A stretch of 58,339 nucleotides of DNA, taken from positions 1 through 58,339 of the forward strand of contig NZ_ALVZ01000211.1 in assembly GCF_000332055.1 (NCBI RefSeq), written 5' to 3'. The notes under the pieces were generated by a model. It did not search any database and was not told the DNA's origin. It was given only the letters and a program-made list of their open reading frames with translations. The position numbers and the translations under genes were made by a program. Of this stretch, positions 53,887 through 58,339 are shown piece after piece. Numbering within the stretch: position 1 is the stretch's first letter; the number at the start of each line of letters is the position of its first letter. Source of the DNA: Xenococcus sp. PCC 7305 (GTDB lineage: Bacteria; Cyanobacteriota; Cyanobacteriia; Cyanobacteriales; Xenococcaceae).

Positions 53887-54010
53887 CACAGTTATGGGCG
53901 AATTGCATCGCGATTTTTATAATTTGGACAATATTTTGTAGCAAATTTGACAAGTTGGGCGGATCACCAAAAGTTACCATAGTCTAATATTACAAAAATA
54001 GTAACAATTA

Positions 54011-55285
54011 ATGGTACAGCTATTGCCAAGTCCAGAACTCGCAGAATTGCCAGCTAAGATATTCACTTTGGACAATGGATTAACCCTAATTCATCAACAT
54101 TTACCGGTTACTCCAGTGGTTGTGGCGGATGTTTGGGTTCGAGCGGGAGCAAGTGCAGAGCCGGAATCTTGGTCAGGAATAGCTCATTTTCTAGAACATA
54201 TGATCTTCAAAGGTTCTCCTGAGGTCGCAGTTGGAGAGTTCGACTGGGTGATTGAGAATACGGGAGGGATTGCTAATGCAGCGACTAGCCATGATTATGC
54301 TCATTTTTATCTAACTACGGCGAATAGTCATATCGCAGAAACTTTACCTTATCTGGCGAATATTCTGCTCCAAGCCAGTATTCCCGATGAAGAATTTATT
54401 CGTGAACGAGATGTTGTGTTAGAAGAAATCCGCTCTAGTTATGACGATCCTGATTGGTTGGGTTTTCAAACTTTGTGTCAAACTCTCTATCAGAGTCATG
54501 TTTACAAAAGATCGATTTTAGGAGACGTAGATCTCTTGATGCAGCACACTCCAGATTTAATGCGCTGTTTTCATCGCACCCATTATCAACCGGAAAATAT
54601 GACTCTGGTTTTAGTGGGGGGAATTGAAGCCGAGTCTGCGGTATCTATGGCAAATCAAGCTTTTTCTCAGTTTAGTCTCCGTTCGGAATGTCCTCGATCG
54701 CCGATAGAAGCAGAACCGCCATTAATTGGGGTTCGTCGTCACGAATTGCAGCTGCCCCGTATTGAACAAGCTCGTTTATTGATGGGTTGGATTGGCCCTG
54801 GTATTGAGGATCTCGAAGTTGGGGTCGGTTTAGACATGCTTTCTGTGATTCTTGCTGGCGGGCAATGTTCTCGATTGGTGCAAGAATTGCGAGAAGAAAA
54901 ACAACTTGTTTTGGATATTTGTGGTCAGTTTTCCCTTCAAAAAGATTCGAGTCTGTTTACGATTACTGCTTGGTTGGAGCCTCAATATTTAGATAGGGTA
55001 GAAAAGATTATCTGCGATCGCGTTTGGCAATTGGCTAATGAGCCGCTTCTGGAAGTTGAACTGGCTAGAACCAAGCGCTTACTCCTCAACGACTATATAT
55101 TTTCTACAGAAACCCCAGGACAATTGGCAGGCATCTATGGTTATTACAATACGATCGCAACGCTAGACCAATGTACTTCTTACCCCGCAGTTATTAAGAA
55201 AATCACAGCAGAAAAATTGCAGCAGGTTGCGGATTTATACTTGTCCCCCGAGCGCTATGCTAGTGTGATATTGAAACCTTGTTGA
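54011..55285 (+). CDS. M16 family zinc peptidase, catalytic member
   Basis: A 424-residue member of the M16 (insulinase/processing peptidase) family. The inverted zinc motif HFLEH (HxxEH) is near residues 59-63, followed by the second Glu in ERDVVLEEIRSSYDD. The C-terminal half has LMGWIGPGIEDLEVG and SRLVQELREEKQLVLDICGQ, which lacks the Arg-Tyr substrate-binding pair. The next gene encodes the complementary inactive partner, so the two probably form a heterodimer. ATG at 54011. Likely cytosolic or thylakoid stroma-side; homologues resemble organelle processing peptidases. Confidence 0.94.
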   Translation: MVQLLPSPELAELPAKIFTLDNGLTLIHQHLPVTPVVVADVWVRAGASAEPESWSGIAHFLEHMIFKGSPEVAVGEFDWVIENTGGIANAATSHDYAHFYLTTANSHIAETLPYLANILLQASIPDEEFIRERDVVLEEIRSSYDDPDWLGFQTLCQTLYQSHVYKRSILGDVDLLMQHTPDLMRCFHRTHYQPENMTLVLVGGIEAESAVSMANQAFSQFSLRSECPRSPIEAEPPLIGVRRHELQLPRIEQARLLMGWIGPGIEDLEVGVGLDMLSVILAGGQCSRLVQELREEKQLVLDICGQFSLQKDSSLFTITAWLEPQYLDRVEKIICDRVWQLANEPLLEVELARTKRLLLNDYIFSTETPGQLAGIYGYYNTIATLDQCTSYPAVIKKITAEKLQQVADLYLSPERYASVILKPC

Positions 55286-55293
55286 AATCTTTA

Positions 55294-56559
55294 ATGTCTC
55301 TGAAAACTCACTCTGCTCAGCAAAATATTCACCGTATTGTCCTCCCCAATGGAATCACCCTTTTGATCGTAGAAAATCAAGCGGCAGATCTGGTGGCAGG
55401 TCGTTTCTTTTTTAAAAATGCTGGTTCTATTGTAGAAAGTCGCGATCGCGCAGGTCTTTCTAACTTGGTCGCCTCGGTAATGACCAAAGGAACTCGGAAC
55501 TTATCTGCTTTAGAGATTGCTGAACAAGTAGAATCCATAGGAGCTAGTCTGGGTGCCGATGCGGGAACAGATTATTTCCTATTGAGTCTTAAAGCAGTCT
55601 CGGGAGATTTTACCCCTATTTTAAGATTGCTGAGCGAGATTATTCGTTTTCCTAGTTTCCCCATAGAGGAAGTGGAACTTGAGAAAAAATTAACTCTACA
55701 AAATATTCGCTCACAAAAAGAACAACCTTTCAATGTCGCTTTCGATGCCTTGCGACGCCATATTTATGGTCAACATCCCTATGGAGTTTCGATCCTAGGG
55801 ACAGAAGATACAGTTTCCCCATTAGAGCAAAGTAATCTTCAGGAATATCATCAGACCTATTTACGTCCCGATAACCTCACTATTAGTGTTTCTGGTCGCA
55901 TTAACCAAGAATCAACTGTTCGCCTCATTGAGGAAATGTTTGGTGATTGGCAAATACCTGATACGAAAGTTGCGATCAATCTGCCTCTGGCGATTAATTC
56001 TAAACCTTCAGAAGTAGTTACCCAACAAGAAACTCAGCAATCCATTGTCATGCTGGGATATCTTGGCACAGCAGTAGATAGTGCCGATTACCCTGTTTTA
56101 AAGTTGTTGAGTACCTATCTAGGAAATGGGCTTTCTAGCCGTTTATTTGTGGAATTACGAGAAAAACGCGGCTTAGCCTATGATGTCTCAGCTTTTTTCC
56201 CCACTCGTTTAGAACCTGCTTTTTTTGTAACCTATATGGGGACAGCGCCGGAAAATACGGAAATCGCGATCGCGCTTCTACAGGAAGAAGTTGAGCGACT
56301 AAGCAACATCGAGCTCAGTGAATCGGAATTACAGGGAGCCAAGAATAAACTTTTAGGTCAATATGCGTTAGGCAAGCAGACCAATAGTGAAATTGCCCAG
56401 ATTTATGGTTGGTATGAAAGTTTAGGTTTAGGTATAGATTTTGATCGCCAATTTCAAGAATCAATCGCGCAAGTTACTTCTCAAGAGGCGAAATCTGTAG
56501 CCAATAAATATCTGGTAAATCCTTATATTTCCGTTGTTAAACCATCTTTAAATAATTAA
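55294..56559 (+). CDS. M16 family peptidase, non-catalytic partner
   Basis: A 421-residue M16 homologue in which the zinc motif is gone (the HxxEH position reads LSNLVAS), while the second-half Arg and Tyr (LREKRGLAYDVSAF) that hold substrate peptides are kept. This is the complementary layout to the upstream gene. It begins with ATG at 55294, eight bases after the first stop; a TTG at 55279 would make the genes overlap. Together they should form one active site and one substrate-binding half, like mitochondrial alpha/beta processing peptidase and bacterial two-subunit M16B enzymes. Confidence 0.93.
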   Translation: MSLKTHSAQQNIHRIVLPNGITLLIVENQAADLVAGRFFFKNAGSIVESRDRAGLSNLVASVMTKGTRNLSALEIAEQVESIGASLGADAGTDYFLLSLKAVSGDFTPILRLLSEIIRFPSFPIEEVELEKKLTLQNIRSQKEQPFNVAFDALRRHIYGQHPYGVSILGTEDTVSPLEQSNLQEYHQTYLRPDNLTISVSGRINQESTVRLIEEMFGDWQIPDTKVAINLPLAINSKPSEVVTQQETQQSIVMLGYLGTAVDSADYPVLKLLSTYLGNGLSSRLFVELREKRGLAYDVSAFFPTRLEPAFFVTYMGTAPENTEIAIALLQEEVERLSNIELSESELQGAKNKLLGQYALGKQTNSEIAQIYGWYESLGLGIDFDRQFQESIAQVTSQEAKSVANKYLVNPYISVVKPSLNN

Positions 56560-56616
56560 AACATGTTCAGTCATAATTTCCTGAATATACTGTCGATAAG
56601 TTTCTAGGGTATCCAT
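56548..56616 (-). pseudogene. xisI remnant (5' end only)
   Basis: On the reverse strand an ATG at 56616, with AGGAGGT directly upstream (near 56632), opens MDTLETYRQYIQEIMTEH and then reaches a stop inside the end of the M16 gene. This start and the strong ribosome-binding site match XisI proteins, which begin 'MDxLExYRxxIQEIL'. XisI and its partner XisH are associated with excision control of the fdxN element but are widespread in cyanobacteria as a gene pair. About 18 of roughly 110 residues remain. Recognised by pattern only. Confidence 0.6.
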
Positions 56617-56782
56617 TGTCCGATTACCTCCTGCTCAATTAAATATTGTCTTCTGCACTACGTGAAGAATTGTATCTAAATGCATAAAATTGTCGTGATT
56701 TTCATAAGTAAGTAATGTCGGGTCTGATTTAAAACATAGATTCTACAAGAAAAAAATCGTTAATTAATTCAGGAAAATTAAT

Positions 56783-57250
56783 ATGAACTTATCAAAAAAA
56801 TTGTTGCAGTCGTTGAAGGTTGTAGCTGTTACTCTAGCGTTTTCGCTGCTCTTCTTATCTCAAAATGCGATCGCACAAATTAGCATTCCTCCAATTATCA
56901 GAATGTTTGATGTTCCAATTGAAGGAGGCTCATTTAAGGTCGATGTTCCTGCAAAGATTGAAAGCAATGCCAGAGTTGGCTCTGCAATAGTTTCTTTACC
57001 TAAAGGGGAAAGTGGAGTAATTAATAACATCGTAATTACTGGACCCGATGGAAGCCGTGAATTTGGTTGTAGCGATATAAAAGTACAAAATGGCACTGAT
57101 TTGATTAAAACCTGTGGCGGCCCTGCTTATTTAAAAGCTGGAAAAACAACATATAAGGCCAAAGGAAGCGGTTTTAGCTCAGAACGTACTGTTGAATTAG
57201 GTATTGACTTATCTATTACTCCATCTCGTGCTTTTGATCCCAATGTGTAA
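56783..57250 (+). CDS. Exported protein of unknown function
   Basis: A 155-residue protein with a clear signal peptide (SLKVVAVTLAFSLLFLSQNA, cut near AIA-Q). The mature part is beta-rich, with DVPIEGGSFKVDVPAKIESN, AIVSLPKGES, two Cys (FGCSDIK and KTCGGPA) that could form a disulfide, and KAKGSGFSSERTVEL. It reads like a small beta-sandwich domain secreted to the periplasm or outside. I do not recognise the family. ATG at 56783, with a terminator-like hairpin downstream. Confidence 0.75.
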   Translation: MNLSKKLLQSLKVVAVTLAFSLLFLSQNAIAQISIPPIIRMFDVPIEGGSFKVDVPAKIESNARVGSAIVSLPKGESGVINNIVITGPDGSREFGCSDIKVQNGTDLIKTCGGPAYLKAGKTTYKAKGSGFSSERTVELGIDLSITPSRAFDPNV

Positions 57251-57288
57251 TCAAGAAGCAATTTTTAAATAACCTCTAGCGTATTTTG

Positions 57289-57332
57289 TTGATAGTTAGT
57301 AGTTTATAAGCTGTTAACTATCAATTGTTTTT
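57289..57332 (+). terminator. Terminator-like hairpin after the exported protein gene
   Basis: TTGATAGTTA and TAACTATCAA form a ten-pair stem with a 16-base loop, followed by TTGTTTTT. It is 39 bases after the stop codon at 57250. Confidence 0.65.
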
Positions 57333-57424
57333 AAAGTAGTAATAATTTAAAAATCTCGTAAAGGTCCCAGACTGTAACGAAAAAAAGTGAGTAAAAAGGG
57401 AGATCCTGTTCTAAAATCAGGAAC

Positions 57425-57598
57425 ATGAGTGGAGAAATTGAAATTGCGGGAATAAAAATTGCCAAATCAGATGGGGATGCCACGCCAAAGAGTGTACAAG
57501 CAGTGGTAACAGTTCTGAGCGAGCGATTAGCGACAATAGAAGAGAAAATCAAGCAAAATTCACAGAATTCATCTCGACCTCCCTCAAGCGATGCGTAA
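57425..57598 (+). pseudogene. IS66-type transposase remnant (N-terminal stub)
   Basis: An ATG at 57425 opens a 57-residue frame whose end is ERLATIEEKIKQNSQNSSRP followed by PSSDA and a stop. The 'NSxNSSxPPSSD' motif is the typical N-terminal signature of IS66-family transposases (TnpC). The frame stops immediately after it, where the DNA becomes a hicB gene. Only the first 10-15 percent of the usual transposase remains and no inverted terminal repeat was recognised. Confidence 0.75.
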
Positions 57599-57960
57599 CT
57601 GTTCCAGATTTACCTGGCTGCTTTTCTGCTGGGGACAGTATGAAAGAAGCTGTGCAAAATGCTGTTGAAGCAATTGAGTGTCATGTAGAAGGAATACTTC
57701 TTGATGAAGAAGATTTGCCAACTGCAAAAGACATCGAGGAATATGTTTCACAGCCAGATTATCAAGGTGGAACTTGGGCATTGGTTGAGGTAGATTTATC
57801 CAAACTTGGTGGAAAAATTCAACGTGTTAATATTACAATTCCAGAGCGAATATTGGGTAAGATTGATTCCTTTGCGAATCATTCACATCAAACCCGATCT
57901 GGGTTTTTAGCTGATGCAGCACTTGAATATATGGACGCACATTCAGACCATAAAGTTTAA
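57595..57960 (+). pseudogene. 5'-truncated hicB-type antitoxin gene
   Basis: The frame of the 106-residue stretch that starts with ATG at 57640 is open upstream and encodes VTVPDLPGCFSAGDS just before that ATG. Those residues are the heart of the HicB antitoxin fold ('GVTVPDLPGCFSAGDTxEEA'), so the ATG at 57640 is an internal Met. The usual beginning of HicB (about 15 residues with the first strand) is missing and replaced at 57595 by IS66-type sequence. The C-terminal ribbon-helix-helix DNA-binding part is intact (RVNITIPERILGKIDSFANH, then SGFLADAAL). No hicA toxin gene is seen upstream. The protein may still be made from an internal start, but would lack part of the toxin-binding fold. Confidence 0.8.
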
Positions 57961-57965
57961 TATAA

Positions 57966-58082
57966 CGTGCGAAATGTGGGCTTAAGGTAATTGCTGAAGG
58001 TATCGAACCCGCTACTAAATTAGCTCAAGCCTCTGCCACAGTCTTACCAAAAATCTTACTGTTCTTTGGTTTGGGCAGTTGA
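57966..58082 (+). other. Short open fragment of unknown origin
   Basis: A frame of 38 codons with no start codon encodes KVIAEGIEPATKLAQASATV, then LPKILLFFGLGS and a stop at 58082. The composition looks like the tail of a real protein, but I do not recognise it. It lies between the broken hicB and the Rpn stub, so it is probably another gene fragment. Confidence 0.25.
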
Positions 58083-58119
58083 TTAGAATTGACAGGAGAC
58101 TGACAGTTATAATCGATAA

Positions 58120-58215
58120 ATGTATGATAATGTCTGCAAATTTTTAGCTGAAAGCTTCAGTAATGATTTTGCTCAACGTGAGTTCGACGAAAATTTGAGA
58201 GAAAAGAAAGGCTGA
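58120..58215 (+). pseudogene. Rpn/DUF4351-type nuclease remnant
   Basis: An ATG at 58120 opens MYDNVCKFLAESFSNDFAQR and a stop follows after 31 codons. 'MYDNVCKFLAExFSxDFAxWLLG' is the standard start of cyanobacterial Rpn-family (PD-(D/E)xK recombination-promoting nuclease) proteins with a DUF4351 tail, usually about 250-300 residues. Similarity ends after DFA. Only a stub of the gene remains. Confidence 0.7.
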
Positions 58216-58262
58216 CATTGTATACTCATAATAAGCAGAATTAGAGAATCTCAGCTAATTTT

Positions 58263-58339
58263 ATGATGACATCAAGATTAGATATCACAGCAATTTTTTG
58301 CGACGTAGATGATTTTTGTCTCCAGTGGTCAAAACTATG
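58263..58339 (+). mobile_element. IS982-type transposase, first 25 codons (runs off right edge)
   Basis: An ATG at 58263 (or the next codon, ATG 58266) opens MMTSRLDITAIFCDVDDFCL, then QWSKL, and stays open to the last base. The phrase 'IFCDVDDFC' is typical of the start of IS982-family transposases ('ELFCxVDDFCxxF'). The rest of the element is outside the window. It lies 47 bases after the Rpn remnant, suggesting the element inserted into or near that gene. Confidence 0.65.

Noticed and set aside
57331-57552. 73-codon reverse-strand frame at the IS66 stub
   Set aside because: The forward strand carries the clear IS66 NSxNSSxPPSSD motif; the reverse frame is its shadow.
57985-58010. tRNA-like 'ATCGAACCC' string
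   Set aside because: No acceptor, D or anticodon stems could be drawn around it.

Overview
The window reads as the chromosome of an AT-rich cyanobacterium. Copies of the HIP1 palindrome GCGATCGC are scattered through it. It carries subunits of the light-independent protochlorophyllide reductase (chlL, chlN), the photosynthetic NDH-1 subunit gene ndhM, the carboxysome shell gene ccmP, a SigC-type group 2 sigma factor, and many short tandem repeats of the kind common in filamentous and pleurocapsalean cyanobacteria. No tRNA, rRNA or CRISPR array was seen. Gene order is mostly a patchwork of single genes and pairs on both strands, with few long operons.

Region 1-9.4 kb: a partial EI24-like membrane protein at the left edge, priA, sigC with a clear terminator, the ruvX-DedA pair, an NrtR-type regulator with nadD, a HAD hydrolase, an HPt protein and a small cysteine-containing membrane protein. 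Region 9.4-20 kb: an orphan fatty acyl-AMP ligase, a cNMP-domain histidine kinase, an alpha/beta hydrolase, infC, def, a Ser/Thr kinase, a CobW-type metal GTPase with a His-rich loop, dtd and a PPC-repeat protein. Region 20-26.7 kb: a glycosyltransferase, a large TPR-CHAT protease-like protein and, divergent from it, a very acidic tail-anchored protein built on an exact 120-bp tandem repeat. This is the least familiar locus in the window.

Region 26.8-40.7 kb: ppa, ndhM, an ExoD-like protein, a Uma2 nuclease, tldD, a sulfurtransferase, a PP2C-type response regulator facing a STAS anti-sigma antagonist (half of a partner-switching module), the 1873-residue TamB-like protein and hisH. Region 40.7-48.3 kb: an NblA-like small protein, chlL-chlN, a DUF29 protein, a LysR remnant abutting dnaN, ccmP, msrB, a secreted TPR protein and the SRP RNA gene.

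Region 48.4-58.3 kb: a two-partner-secretion adhesin stub, a lone HsdR_N-like nuclease, an M3 oligopeptidase, pdxH, a SIMPL protein and an M16 protease pair. The last 1.8 kb is a graveyard of broken accessory genes: a xisI stub, an IS66 transposase stub abutting a 5'-truncated hicB, an Rpn-family stub, and an IS982-type transposase running off the right edge. Several of these pieces are too short to be obvious as ordinary genes and were found by translating the gaps.
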